This document shows, one piece after another, positions 47,462 through 56,396 of a stretch of DNA of 64,000 nt. Position numbers and translations under genes: made by a program. A model generated the notes under the pieces. It did not search any database. It worked only from the letters and a program-made list of their open reading frames with translations, and was not told the origin of the DNA. The stretch covers positions 1,357,787 through 1,421,786 of the forward strand of contig NZ_LT700189.1 in assembly GCF_900155425.1 (NCBI RefSeq). The letters are read 5' to 3'. This DNA comes from Parabacteroides massiliensis (GTDB lineage Bacteria; Bacteroidota; Bacteroidia; Bacteroidales; Tannerellaceae). Each line of letters begins with the position of its first letter. Positions within the stretch are counted from its first letter, which is position 1.

Positions 47462-47980
47462 ATGAAAAGTTTAAATGGTTCAGTCCTGCGTTGCATATTT
47501 GCAATCGTTTTGGGGCTTGTCTTGGTTCTTTGGCCGGAAGCGGCCGTTACTTACCTCGTGATAACGATCGGTATCTGTTTTATCATACCCGGCTTATTCT
47601 CGCTCTTAAATTATTTCACCCGTGAGAAAGTGGAAGGCGAGCCGAGTCCAATGTTTCCGATCGACGGAGCGGGCAGCATCTTGTTCGGAGCATGGTTAGT
47701 GATCATGCCTCAGTTTTTTGTCAGCATACTCATGTATATTTTAGGAGCTTTACTGGTTATTGCAGGTGTGCAACAGTTGATTTCCCTGATTTCCGCCCGC
47801 AAATGGTGTACGGTTCCCTACGGATTCTATATCATACCGTCCTTGATCCTGATAACAGGAGTTATGATCCTCGCCTACCCGTTCGGAGCAGCGGCCAACA
47901 CATTTGTGATTTTCGGAGTCGCCTGTCTGATCTACGGCCTGTCCGAATTGATCAACTGGTATAAGTTCAGTAAAAGATAA
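47462..47980 (+). CDS. HdeD-like (DUF308) membrane protein
   Basis: The 172-aa protein has six hydrophobic segments in paired repeats (LRCIFAIVLGLVLVLWPEAA, VTYLVITIGICFIIPGLFSL, SILMYILGALLVIAGVQQLI, FYIIPSLILITGVMILAYPF, FVIFGVACLIYGLSELINWY), the pattern of the DUF308 repeat found in the acid-stress protein HdeD. The role in Bacteroidetes is unknown. It stands alone, convergent with the AraC gene, with a hairpin over the shared 3' ends. Confidence 0.88.
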   Translation: MKSLNGSVLRCIFAIVLGLVLVLWPEAAVTYLVITIGICFIIPGLFSLLNYFTREKVEGEPSPMFPIDGAGSILFGAWLVIMPQFFVSILMYILGALLVIAGVQQLISLISARKWCTVPYGFYIIPSLILITGVMILAYPFGAAANTFVIFGVACLIYGLSELINWYKFSKR

Positions 47981-47988
47981 GAGAGCCC

Positions 47989-48022
47989 GGAGTACCGCCT
48001 GTTTCAGGACTTACGGTACTCC
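47989..48022. terminator. Hairpin over the convergent HdeD-like and AraC 3' ends
   Basis: GGAGTACCG (47989-47997) pairs exactly with CGGTACTCC (48014-48022). The right arm lies inside the last codons of the AraC gene, so the structure serves as a 3' end for the plus-strand transcript at the cost of overlapping the opposite gene. No T-run. Confidence 0.5.
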
Positions 48023-48912
48023 ATCGGAGAAATCCCCATATGTTTCTTAAAGAATTTCCCGAAAGTCGACTGATCGGAGAAATGAAGGACATCCGCCACC
48101 TGTTGGACGGTTGCTTGCGGGGCTTTTAAAAGGATTTTTGCCTCGACGATCAGGGCATCGTCTATCCACTTGTTAGCGGATTTGCCCGTCAGTTCCTTCA
48201 GGATCAACGACAGATACTGTGGCGTGATAAATAACTTTTCAGCATAAAAAGTAACCACATGTTGTTCCTTGCAATGTTCAAACAACAATTGCAGAAACTG
48301 TTCGAACAATTCTTCCTTACGGGAAAGCGTCGGCCGGATCAAACGGTCTTTCTTATTCAAGAATATATTCCCCAACTCCAACAAGAAACCAATAAAGGCG
48401 TTCTGCACCAGCTCTTTCTGATAGAAATGGGTACGTTCTCTCATCTTATTCCGCATAAACTGCATGCAATCGGCCAGCTTTACAGTTTCTTCCGGTTCCA
48501 ATTCCGTACAAGGATTCTTACGAAGTTCCATATAGTTCGCAATCGCCTGAGTCCGGTTGCCTCCACCGGGATTGCAATCGTCCAAAAACTCTTTGGCCGC
48601 AATCAGCAAGCGGCCTTTAAAATCCTTACTGATTTTATCAAGCTGGAGCGCATGAGTAGGCATGATCGTTATAAAGCTATTCGGTTTGACCGTATAAGAG
48701 ACATAATCCAACTGTATTTCAAGCGTTCCCTCCAAAGTCAACACCATCAAAAGCGCATTCAACCGCATCGGGACAAAATGCTCCGGCGAGTCGGGATCCC
48801 CGATATCCATACCTCCGTCAAGATCTGCGATCGAAAAAATATCCTGAAAACTATCACGGAAAATAATACTCTTATTTAACTCCGCCAATTCAACTAAAGG
48901 AAGCTTCTCCAT
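48004..48912 (-). CDS. AraC-family regulator next to the steroid/efflux operon
   Basis: The 302-aa protein has an N-terminal sensing domain (LDGGMDIGDPDSPEHFVPMR, LNALLMVLTLEGTLEIQLDY, VSYTVKPNSFITIMPTHALQ) and a C-terminal pair of helix-turn-helix motifs (VTFYAEKLFITPQYLSLILK and VQQVADVLHFSDQSTFGKFF, ending MGISPMEYRKS). It is divergent from the nine-gene unit starting at 49133, with a 220-bp gap that holds its own -7 box (TACCTTTG on the minus strand at 48948-48941). Its place makes it a candidate second regulator of that unit, in addition to the TetR protein. Confidence 0.9.
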   Translation of the reverse strand: MEKLPLVELAELNKSIIFRDSFQDIFSIADLDGGMDIGDPDSPEHFVPMRLNALLMVLTLEGTLEIQLDYVSYTVKPNSFITIMPTHALQLDKISKDFKGRLLIAAKEFLDDCNPGGGNRTQAIANYMELRKNPCTELEPEETVKLADCMQFMRNKMRERTHFYQKELVQNAFIGFLLELGNIFLNKKDRLIRPTLSRKEELFEQFLQLLFEHCKEQHVVTFYAEKLFITPQYLSLILKELTGKSANKWIDDALIVEAKILLKAPQATVQQVADVLHFSDQSTFGKFFKKHMGISPMEYRKS

Positions 48913-48940
48913 CTTTACATATTTACTAATCGTGTATTTG

Positions 48941-48948
48941 CAAAGGTA
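48941..48948 (-). promoter_or_regulatory. -7 box for the AraC gene
   Basis: On the minus strand TACCTTTG, exact consensus, 28 bp ahead of the ATG at 48912. No clear -33. Confidence 0.45.
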
Positions 48949-49064
48949 TATATTTTTTCAATAAACGGAAAAATGTTTCATTTTTTACCAATGAATAACG
49001 GTTTTTCAGGAATATAAAAGGTTATTTTTATTCGTTTCCGACTAATTCCGTAACAGAATAAACC

Positions 49065-49095
49065 TTTTTAGTTTTCCAAATTAGACAGACCTTTG
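49065..49095 (+). promoter_or_regulatory. Candidate promoter of the nine-gene efflux/steroid unit
   Basis: TTTT (49065-49068), 19 bp, GACCTTTG (49088-49095). Each box differs from the TTTG/TAnnTTTG consensus by one base, so it would be weak or need activation. It lies 37 bp ahead of the tetR ATG at 49133. No other candidate occurs ahead of any of the next eight genes. Confidence 0.4.
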
Positions 49096-49132
49096 CAACA
49101 TCAGATCATATAAACAGCAATCACTAAAACAG

Positions 49133-49744
49133 ATGGTCACAAAAGAACAAATAATGTTAACGGCATTCGACTTGTTTTCCGAACACGGGATTAAGAATGT
49201 CAGCATGGATGACATCGCCCATAACGCGAGTATATCTAAGCGGACCCTTTACGAACTTTTTGAGGATAAGGAAACGTTGCTAACAGAATGCATAAACCTG
49301 AGTTATACCCAAATGAAGTTATCCATGAAGCATTTCGAATCCGAGCCGATAACAGCCCTTGAGGTTGCGTTGCTTTTCTATGAAGAACTCATGAGACGCC
49401 CTCGTTGGTTTAACCGCAAATTCTATGATGACCTGAAACGTTATCCGAAAGCATTGCAAAAAACAGAAGATGAGAAATCCCGCTTTTTGAAGAAATGCAT
49501 AAAACTGCTGTCACGAGGAGTAAAAGAAGGTGTCTTTCAACCGAATATCAACTTCGAGATTGTCGCTTTGTTGGCAAAAGAGCAGATGAAGATGGTTTGC
49601 CCGTCCAAAGCTCTCTCCAATCACTCCGTGGCTGAAGTGTCCAATACGATTCTTTATGCCTTCCTTCGGGGAATCTCTACGGAAAAAGGCATTGCCATTT
49701 TAGACCGTTATTTATTGAAATATACACAGAAACAATTTGTTTGA
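49133..49744 (+). CDS. TetR/AcrR-family regulator, first gene of the unit
   Basis: The 203-aa protein has the TetR DNA-binding domain (TKEQIMLTAFDLFSEHGIKN, VSMDDIAHNASISKRTLYEL, FEDKETLLTECINLSY) and a helical ligand domain. It is the first of nine genes in one direction and 39 bp ahead of the TolC-type gene. TetR regulators at the head of RND pump operons usually repress them and are released by pump substrates. Since the same unit carries steroid-modifying enzymes, a bile acid or steroid is a plausible inducer; this is inference. Confidence 0.9.
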   Translation: MVTKEQIMLTAFDLFSEHGIKNVSMDDIAHNASISKRTLYELFEDKETLLTECINLSYTQMKLSMKHFESEPITALEVALLFYEELMRRPRWFNRKFYDDLKRYPKALQKTEDEKSRFLKKCIKLLSRGVKEGVFQPNINFEIVALLAKEQMKMVCPSKALSNHSVAEVSNTILYAFLRGISTEKGIAILDRYLLKYTQKQFV

Positions 49745-49783
49745 ACAAACAATTTTATTAGAAATCAAATTTACCTATTTTAA

Positions 49784-51166
49784 ATGAAACTATTCTTAAT
49801 GACAAAAAAGATGATATGGATAGTAATAGCGCTACTTCCATCTTTACCCTTCCCCTCTGCTAAAGCTCAGGACACACTCGTTCTCGATATAGGGAAAGCC
49901 CTTGAAATCGCGCTAAGTGAAAATCCTACTGTAAAAGTGGCAAATAAGGAAATCCAGAAGAAAAAATATGCGCAAAAAGGTTCATATGCCGCTCTATTCC
50001 CCCAAGTCAGTTTTGCAGCCGACTACAACCGGACCTTGAAAAAACAGGTGATGTATATGGATGGCTTCGACATGGGAAGCACCGAAATCCCCGGCATGGA
50101 AGACATGCCGAATATGGACGAAGGAATCGAAGTGGGACGTGACAACAACTGGAACCTCGGTTTCAACGCCTCGATGCCGATTGTCAATGCCACCCTCTGG
50201 AAAAGCTTGAGCATCTCGGCCATCGACGTGGAACTGGCTATCGAACAGGCTCGTTCGTCTAAAATAGCGATGGTCAACCAAGTAAAAAAAGGATATTACG
50301 GCGTACTTCTTGCAAGCGATTCATACCGCGTATTTAAGGAGAGCTATGACAACGCGATGGAAAATTACCTGGATATCAAGCGCAAGTTCGAACAGGGAAT
50401 TGTTGCCGAATATGACCTGATACGCGCCAATGTCACCGTAAAAAACAGCGAACCCAATATGTTGCAGGCAGAAAACGCATTGGTCCTTGCCAAATGGCAA
50501 TTGAAAGCACTGTTGGGCATGGATCTGGACATAAATATCGAATGTAAAGGACAACTGACCGACTTTGAAAAGGATTTATTCGGCGATTTTCTTTCGACAG
50601 ACACAACACTGGCCAACAATACAGACCTGAAGCAGATGGATTTGCAGGCCAAGCAATTGGAAAATACACTGACCATGCAAAAGTTTGATTATTTGCCGAC
50701 ACTGTCGCTCACAGGGCTATATCAGTGGACGGCTATGAACAACGATTTCAAGTTCAAAGACTATCGGTGGAACCCCTACTCCATGGTCGGCGTCTCACTC
50801 TCCATTCCGATCTTTTCCGGCGGCAGCAAGTTCTATAAGATCAAACAAACAAGAAATTCGCTCGAACAGTTGAACCTGCAAAGAGAGGATACACAGCGGA
50901 ACCTGCAACTGGCAATCAAGCAATACATAGACAATATGAATACCTGCGTCAAACGGTTCGACGCTTCACAGAAGGGAGTGGAACAAGCCGAACGAGGATA
51001 TATGATCTCACAGAAACGTTACGACACAGGCGCCGGGACCCTACTCGAAATGAACGATTCGGAATTGGCACTGACACAGGCCAAACTGAATTTCAACCAG
51101 GCCATCTACGACTATATGGTTGCAAAGGCTGACCTGGAAAAGGTGTTAGGCCAGCAAGAATTTTAA
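49784..51166 (+). CDS. TolC-family outer-membrane efflux channel
   Basis: The 460-aa protein has a signal peptide (MIWIVIALLPSLPFPSAKAQ) and two outer-membrane efflux repeats with long helices: IGKALEIALSENPTVKVANK with NQVKKGYYGVLLASDSYRVF, and DLKQMDLQAKQLENTLTMQK with ERGYMISQKRYDTGAGTLLE, ending NQAIYDYMVAKADLEKVLGQ. TolC-type trimers form the exit duct of tripartite pumps. A methionine/acidic-rich insert (FDMGSTEIPGMEDMPNMDEG) near residue 95 is unusual and may lie at the periplasmic or extracellular end. It is 37 bp ahead of the membrane fusion gene. Confidence 0.94.
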   Translation: MKLFLMTKKMIWIVIALLPSLPFPSAKAQDTLVLDIGKALEIALSENPTVKVANKEIQKKKYAQKGSYAALFPQVSFAADYNRTLKKQVMYMDGFDMGSTEIPGMEDMPNMDEGIEVGRDNNWNLGFNASMPIVNATLWKSLSISAIDVELAIEQARSSKIAMVNQVKKGYYGVLLASDSYRVFKESYDNAMENYLDIKRKFEQGIVAEYDLIRANVTVKNSEPNMLQAENALVLAKWQLKALLGMDLDINIECKGQLTDFEKDLFGDFLSTDTTLANNTDLKQMDLQAKQLENTLTMQKFDYLPTLSLTGLYQWTAMNNDFKFKDYRWNPYSMVGVSLSIPIFSGGSKFYKIKQTRNSLEQLNLQREDTQRNLQLAIKQYIDNMNTCVKRFDASQKGVEQAERGYMISQKRYDTGAGTLLEMNDSELALTQAKLNFNQAIYDYMVAKADLEKVLGQQEF

Positions 51167-51203
51167 AGAACAGAAAATAGACATAGAATAAAATTATCAC
51201 AAG

Positions 51204-52229
51204 ATGGAAACAAATAAAAGACAACACTTCATATCACTCCTCATTCTACCATTATTGCTGTCCTGTTCAGGAGAAAAGAAAGATCCGGCACAAACGGAAA
51301 GCGTCAGCAATAAAGTCTTAGTGAGAGTAGAAACTGTTTCTGCACAAGAGGTAGAGCAACTCAGTGAATTTACAGCAACTGTCGAAGCCAACATTTCCAA
51401 CAATATCGCACCGCAAACTCCGGTACGCATAGAGACGTTGTTTGCGGAAGTCGGCGACCATGTAAAAACAGGACAACTCTTGGTCAAGATGGACGAAACG
51501 AATCTCAAACAGGCAAAAATACAATTGGACAACCAGGAACTGGAATTCAAACGTATCGACGAGCTATACAAAGTCGGCGGTGCATCCAAATCAGCCTGGG
51601 ATGCACAGAAAACACAGCTGGACATAAGCCGTGCCGCCTACAAGAACTTACAGGAGAACACACAGCTGCTGAGTCCGGTCGCCGGTATCGTAACTGCCCG
51701 TAACTACGATAGCGGCGATATGTATAGCGGAGGCTCGCCGATTTTCACCGTAGAACAGATCCGTCCGGTCAAACTGCTGATCAACGTATCCGAAAGCCTC
51801 TTCACGAAAGTAAAAAAAGGAAAAGATGTCGACATCCGGCTGGATGTATATGGAGACGAAGTGTTCAAAGGAAAAGTCAGCCTGGTTTACCCGACTATCG
51901 ATCCGAATACACGCACATTCCCTGTCGAAATCAAAATCGACAACAGCGATGAACGGGTCCGCCCGGGGATGTTTGCCCGCGTGACGATCGGTTTCGGCAC
52001 ACAAAACCATGTGGTCGCCCCGGACCTCGCAATCGTAAAACAGTCCGGTGCAGGGGATCGTTATATATATGTATATAAAGACGGCAAAGTCTCTTACGAA
52101 AAAGTGGAACTCGGACGTCGCATGGGAAACAAATATGAAGTCATTTCGGGTGTAAACAACGGCGACCAGGTAGTAGTATCCGGCCAGAGCCGCTTGAACA
52201 ACGGAATGGAAGTAGAAATCGAAAAGTAA
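51204..52229 (+). CDS. RND efflux membrane fusion protein, lipoprotein
   Basis: The 341-aa periplasmic adaptor has a lipoprotein signal (ISLLILPLLLSCSGEKKDPA, lipidated Cys in LLSC). It has the lipoyl/barrel halves (PVRIETLFAEVGDHVKTGQL, LLSPVAGIVTARNYDSGDMY) on each side of a short helical hairpin, then the beta-barrel and membrane-proximal domain (VEIKIDNSDERVRPGMFARV, YEVISGVNNGDQVVVSGQSR). It links the inner-membrane pump to the TolC channel. It starts 37 bp after the channel gene and ends 12 bp before the pump gene. Confidence 0.95.
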   Translation: METNKRQHFISLLILPLLLSCSGEKKDPAQTESVSNKVLVRVETVSAQEVEQLSEFTATVEANISNNIAPQTPVRIETLFAEVGDHVKTGQLLVKMDETNLKQAKIQLDNQELEFKRIDELYKVGGASKSAWDAQKTQLDISRAAYKNLQENTQLLSPVAGIVTARNYDSGDMYSGGSPIFTVEQIRPVKLLINVSESLFTKVKKGKDVDIRLDVYGDEVFKGKVSLVYPTIDPNTRTFPVEIKIDNSDERVRPGMFARVTIGFGTQNHVVAPDLAIVKQSGAGDRYIYVYKDGKVSYEKVELGRRMGNKYEVISGVNNGDQVVVSGQSRLNNGMEVEIEK

Positions 52230-52241
52230 GAGACAAACATT

Positions 52242-55200
52242 ATGAGCTTATATGCAACAGCGGTAAAAAAACCGATTACGACAGCCCTTGTCTTTGTGGC
52301 GATCGTGATCTTCGGTCTTTTTTCATTAACCAGATTATCAGTAGACTTGCTGCCGGAGATCGAGACAAACACGATCATGGTCATGACCTCCTATGCCGGC
52401 GCCAGCGCTGCGGATATCGAAATGAACGTCTCCAAGCCGTTGGAGAACGTGTTGAACAGCGTCAGCGACCTGAAGCACATCACGTCACAGTCGCGTGAAA
52501 ACATCTCGATCATCACACTCGAATTCGACTATGGCACGGACATCGACGTGGCGACAAACGACGTGCGCGACAAACTGGACGTCGCCGAGCCGATGTTGCC
52601 GGATGATGTGGACAATCCCATCATTTTCAAATTCGGCACAAACGATATTCCGATCATCATCCTGTCGGTTACGGCGGAAGAGAGCACGAACGCCCTGTAC
52701 AAGATTCTGGACGACAAGGTCTCGAACCCGCTTGCGCGTATCAGCGGCGTAGGAGCGGTTTCCATTTCCGGCACGCCGACACGTGAAATACAGGTCTATT
52801 GCGACCCGTACAAACTGGAAGCATACGGGATTTCAATCGAAGGAATATCCGCTATCATCGCACAGGAAAACCGGAACACTCCGGGTGGCAGCGTGGATAT
52901 CGGTTCCAATTCTTATGCGCTTCGCGTACAGGGTGAGTTTACGGATGCACACCAGATGGATAATCTCGTGGTCGGCCATAAAGATAACAAGACCATCTAC
53001 CTGCGTGATATTGCCCGTATAGAAGACAGCATCGAAGAACGTGCCCAAGAGACTTACAACAACGGCAAGAAAGGCGGTATGATCGTTATCCAGAAGCAAT
53101 CGGGAGCCAACTCGGTGAATATAGCCAAAAAGGTCCACCAGAAACTGCCTGAAATCCAGGAAAGCCTGCCTTCGGATGTCAAGTTAGGGGTAATTCTGGA
53201 TACCTCCACTAACATCTTGAATACGATCGACAGCCTGAAGGAGACCATTTTCATCACCTTCATCATCGTTATGCTGGTGGTGTTCGTGTTTCTCGGACGA
53301 TGGAGAGCGACGTTTATCATCATCCTGACCATCCCGATCTCGTTGATAGCCTCCTTCGCATACCTGCTTGCATCCGGCAATACTCTGAACATTATCTCGC
53401 TGAGTTCACTTTCCATAGCTATCGGCATGGTCGTGGATGACGCGATCGTAGTATTGGAAAACATTACGACCCATATCGAAAAAGGCAGTGCGCCGAAACA
53501 GGCTGCCGTACACGCGACAAACGAGGTGGCTATCTCCGTCATTGCCTCGACTCTGACCATGTTGGCCGTATTCCTGCCTTTGACCATGGTGACGGGTATG
53601 GCGGGTATTTTGTTCAAACAGTTAGGTTGGATCGTCAGTATCATCATGATTGTTTCGACGGTCGGAGCACTGACACTGACTCCGATGTTGAGTTCGCAAT
53701 TACTCAAGCAAAACCCTAAAAAAGGCCGTTTGTACATTTTGTTCTTCACACCGATTGAAAAGGCCCTGGATGCTTTGGATCATGGCTACTCCCGTTTCCT
53801 TTACTGGGCGGTACGCCACCGCAAAACAGTCATATTCGGTGCAACTTTGATCTTTGCTGGAAGCATGTTGTTGATTCCGACCATCAAGACGGAATTCTTC
53901 CCTACACAGGATAACGCGCAGATCAGTGTCCACATCGAATTGCCGGTCGGGACCCGTCAAGACATTACCCGTAAACTGGCATTGGAAATCGATGAACTGT
54001 TCCGACAGAAATATCCGGAAATAAAGACCAGCAACTTCACCGAAGGGCAGGCCGACTCCGATAATACCTGGGCACAACTGAGCAACAACGGGACACATAT
54101 CATCGACTATTATATCAATATGCTGAGCGTCGGCGATCGCGAACGCGGCATGGTTGAAATCTGCGAAGAGATGCGTAAGGATCTGGCTAAATATCCGGAG
54201 ATCAAAACATTCAAGGTCATCGAAGGCGGACAGGAAGAAGGTATGGGCGGACAGAACGCCGTCGACATCGAAATCTATGGTTTCGACTTCGGCCGGACCG
54301 ATGCCGTAGCAGCCGAACTGGCCGAAAGGATGCGCCGGGTGAAAGGTTGTTCACAGGTTAACATCAGTCGCGAGGACTACATACCAGAATATCAAGTCGA
54401 TTTCGACCGAGAAAAGCTGGCGATCAACGGATTGAATATCACAACGGCTGCCATGGCTTTGCGTAACCGCATCAATGGCTCGACCGCATCCAAGTATCGT
54501 GAAGACGGTGACGAATATGACATAAAGGTACGCTACGCCCCTGAATTCCGCCAGTCTGTCGAAGATATCGAAAATATCCTGGTCTACAACAGTGCCGGTC
54601 AAGGAATCCGTATCCGCGACCTGGGCAAAGTAGTAGAACGAATGACACCTCCGACCATCGAACGTAAAGACCGCGAACGCGTCATTACCGTATCGGCGGT
54701 TGTCGGGAAAGGAGCAGCCATGAGCGATATTGTAACAGCCACCCGGAACCAACTGAAGGAGATGGACATACCATCGGATGTCAGTTGGCAGTTAGGCGGG
54801 ACATACGAAGACCAGATGGACACCTTCTTCGACTTGACAATTCTGATGATCCTGATCATCATTTTGGTGTTTATCGTAATGGCCGCCCAGTTCGAATCAC
54901 TGACTGATCCGTTTGTAATCATGTTCTCCATCCCCTTTGCCTTCACCGGTATAATCTTGGGACTGGCAATCACGCAGACACCATTGGGCGTTATGGCGCT
55001 GATCGGCCTGATCATGTTGATGGGAATCGTTGTCAAGAATGGTATCGTGCTGATCGACTACACGATCCTTTGCCGGGAAAGAGGGATGGGAATCCTGACC
55101 GCAGTAGTGACAGCCGGAAAATCCCGTCTTCGTCCGGTATTGATGACCACGCTGACTACCGTATTGGGCATGATCCCGATGGCTGTCGGGACGGGAGAAG

Positions 55201-55349
55201 GTTCGGAAATGTGGCGTTCGATGGGTATGACAGTCGCATGGGGACTTTCAGTGTCTACTTTGATCACTTTGGTCATCGTACCGGTCGTGTACAGTGTGTT
55301 TGCCGGGAACGGAGTCCGACGCAAACATCGCAAAATGGTAAAAAAATAA
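52242..55349 (+). CDS. RND efflux pump, HAE1/AcrB type
   Basis: The 1035-aa inner-membrane transporter has the 12-segment RND layout with two large periplasmic loops. The N-terminus (LYATAVKKPITTALVFVAIV) and signature SYAGASAADIEMNVSKPLEN are typical. The proton-relay Asp pair is present in SIAIGMVVDDAIVVLENIT, and TM10-12 carry FSIPFAFTGIILGLAITQTP and MGIVVKNGIVLIDYTILCRE. Pumps of this group export amphipathic compounds, including bile salts in enteric bacteria. Here it lies in the same transcript as steroid-converting enzymes, suggesting bile acids or their products as substrates; this is inference. Confidence 0.96.
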   Translation: MSLYATAVKKPITTALVFVAIVIFGLFSLTRLSVDLLPEIETNTIMVMTSYAGASAADIEMNVSKPLENVLNSVSDLKHITSQSRENISIITLEFDYGTDIDVATNDVRDKLDVAEPMLPDDVDNPIIFKFGTNDIPIIILSVTAEESTNALYKILDDKVSNPLARISGVGAVSISGTPTREIQVYCDPYKLEAYGISIEGISAIIAQENRNTPGGSVDIGSNSYALRVQGEFTDAHQMDNLVVGHKDNKTIYLRDIARIEDSIEERAQETYNNGKKGGMIVIQKQSGANSVNIAKKVHQKLPEIQESLPSDVKLGVILDTSTNILNTIDSLKETIFITFIIVMLVVFVFLGRWRATFIIILTIPISLIASFAYLLASGNTLNIISLSSLSIAIGMVVDDAIVVLENITTHIEKGSAPKQAAVHATNEVAISVIASTLTMLAVFLPLTMVTGMAGILFKQLGWIVSIIMIVSTVGALTLTPMLSSQLLKQNPKKGRLYILFFTPIEKALDALDHGYSRFLYWAVRHRKTVIFGATLIFAGSMLLIPTIKTEFFPTQDNAQISVHIELPVGTRQDITRKLALEIDELFRQKYPEIKTSNFTEGQADSDNTWAQLSNNGTHIIDYYINMLSVGDRERGMVEICEEMRKDLAKYPEIKTFKVIEGGQEEGMGGQNAVDIEIYGFDFGRTDAVAAELAERMRRVKGCSQVNISREDYIPEYQVDFDREKLAINGLNITTAAMALRNRINGSTASKYREDGDEYDIKVRYAPEFRQSVEDIENILVYNSAGQGIRIRDLGKVVERMTPPTIERKDRERVITVSAVVGKGAAMSDIVTATRNQLKEMDIPSDVSWQLGGTYEDQMDTFFDLTILMILIIILVFIVMAAQFESLTDPFVIMFSIPFAFTGIILGLAITQTPLGVMALIGLIMLMGIVVKNGIVLIDYTILCRERGMGILTAVVTAGKSRLRPVLMTTLTTVLGMIPMAVGTGEGSEMWRSMGMTVAWGLSVSTLITLVIVPVVYSVFAGNGVRRKHRKMVKK

Positions 55350-55393
55350 TATATTTTCCAAAAAAAATAAACAACAAATAGAAATAAGTTAAT

Positions 55394-55687
55394 ATGAAAG
55401 CTATATTTGTATCATTTAATCAAGCATATTACGAAATGATCCTGAATGCGATGGACCGGAATAACATCCGGGGCTTCACATATTGGGATGAAGTTCAGGG
55501 ACGTGGAAGCAAGACCGGAGAGCCGCATTATGGAAATCATGCCTGGCCTACACTGAACTCAGCAATCCTGGCAATGGTTGATGACGAAAAAGTCGACCAT
55601 TTCCTGGAGATACTTCATCAGATGGATCAGAAGACAGAAGCGCAAGGATTACGCGCTTTTGTCTGGAACATCGAAAAAACAATTTAA
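55394..55687 (+). CDS. PII-like small protein of the RND operon
   Basis: The 97-aa protein starts MKAIFVSFNQAYYEMILNAM and contains GFTYWDEVQGRGSKTGEPHY, GNHAWPTLNSAILAMVDDEK and QGLRAFVWNIEKTI. The size, the ferredoxin-like beta-alpha-beta pattern and the exposed mid-loop (GRGSKTGEPHYG, like the T-loop region) fit the group of PII-like proteins found in Bacteroidetes, often beside RND pumps. The residues that bind ATP and 2-oxoglutarate in GlnB are not clearly present. It lies 44 bp after the pump gene and 7 bp before the response-regulator gene. Possibly it binds the pump or an effector; no function is established. Confidence 0.72.
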   Translation: MKAIFVSFNQAYYEMILNAMDRNNIRGFTYWDEVQGRGSKTGEPHYGNHAWPTLNSAILAMVDDEKVDHFLEILHQMDQKTEAQGLRAFVWNIEKTI

Positions 55688-55694
55688 AAACATA

Positions 55695-56396
55695 ATGAAC
55701 GATTCTTTTAATATTCTTATTTTTAGCAAGGACTATAATCAGGGTACTACCATTCAAGACTCTATAAAAGCTGCCGGATACGACTCACAAGTATTCGACC
55801 AGGAAGAAGCGGCGTATGAGGGTTTCCTTTCCAGAAATTTCACCCTCTGTATCATCGACCACGATATGGACAGGAAAGAAACGCGGACATTGGCTGCTAT
55901 GATCAAAAGTTCGGAGAACATCATCCCTGTCATCTTTCTGTGTGAACATCCGACGAGAGAAGAAATAGCCTTACTATTTTCATTCCATGCGGATGATGTG
56001 ATACGCAAACCTCTTGACGCCGAGATATTGCAAGCCCGGATTAAGGCGATACAGAATCGTTACCGCCCTCAAAACAAAAAAGAGGTAAAAATCTATCTTT
56101 TCGGAAAATTCAAATTCGACTTGTCCAAACAACTCTTGTCCATAGAAGACAAAACAACCAAACTGACAACCAAAGAAGCCGATTTGCTGACGTTGCTATG
56201 TCAACACGCAAACAATATGATAGAGAGGATGTATGCCCTGCAAGTCATATGGAAAAGCGACAATTACTTCAGTGCCCGAAGTATGGATGTTTATATCACC
56301 AAGCTACGCAAATTATTGCAAGACGATCCTACCATCAAAATTATAAACGTCCACGGGAGAGGTTATAAATTATCAACACACGAAGATGGCAACTGA
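55695..56396 (+). CDS. RprY-like response regulator with degenerate receiver
   Basis: The 233-aa protein has a CheY-like receiver (1-120) and an OmpR-type winged helix (about 135-230; SKQLLSIEDKTTKLTTKEAD, YFSARSMDVYITKLRKLLQD, IINVHGRGYKLST), strongly like Bacteroides RprY in the DNA-binding part. In the receiver Asp55 (LCIIDHDMD) and Lys105 (VIRKPLD) remain, but the acidic pair is reduced to Lys12-Asp13 (FSKDYN) and the switch Thr/Ser is Cys83 (IFLCEHP). Phosphorylation is therefore doubtful. No histidine kinase is in the window. The last 11 bp overlap the 5-alpha-reductase gene, so the two are translationally coupled. The frame opens at 55578, but that part overlaps the PII-like gene, and MNDSFNIL at 55695 is the natural start. 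Confidence 0.88.
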   Translation: MNDSFNILIFSKDYNQGTTIQDSIKAAGYDSQVFDQEEAAYEGFLSRNFTLCIIDHDMDRKETRTLAAMIKSSENIIPVIFLCEHPTREEIALLFSFHADDVIRKPLDAEILQARIKAIQNRYRPQNKKEVKIYLFGKFKFDLSKQLLSIEDKTTKLTTKEADLLTLLCQHANNMIERMYALQVIWKSDNYFSARSMDVYITKLRKLLQDDPTIKIINVHGRGYKLSTHEDGN

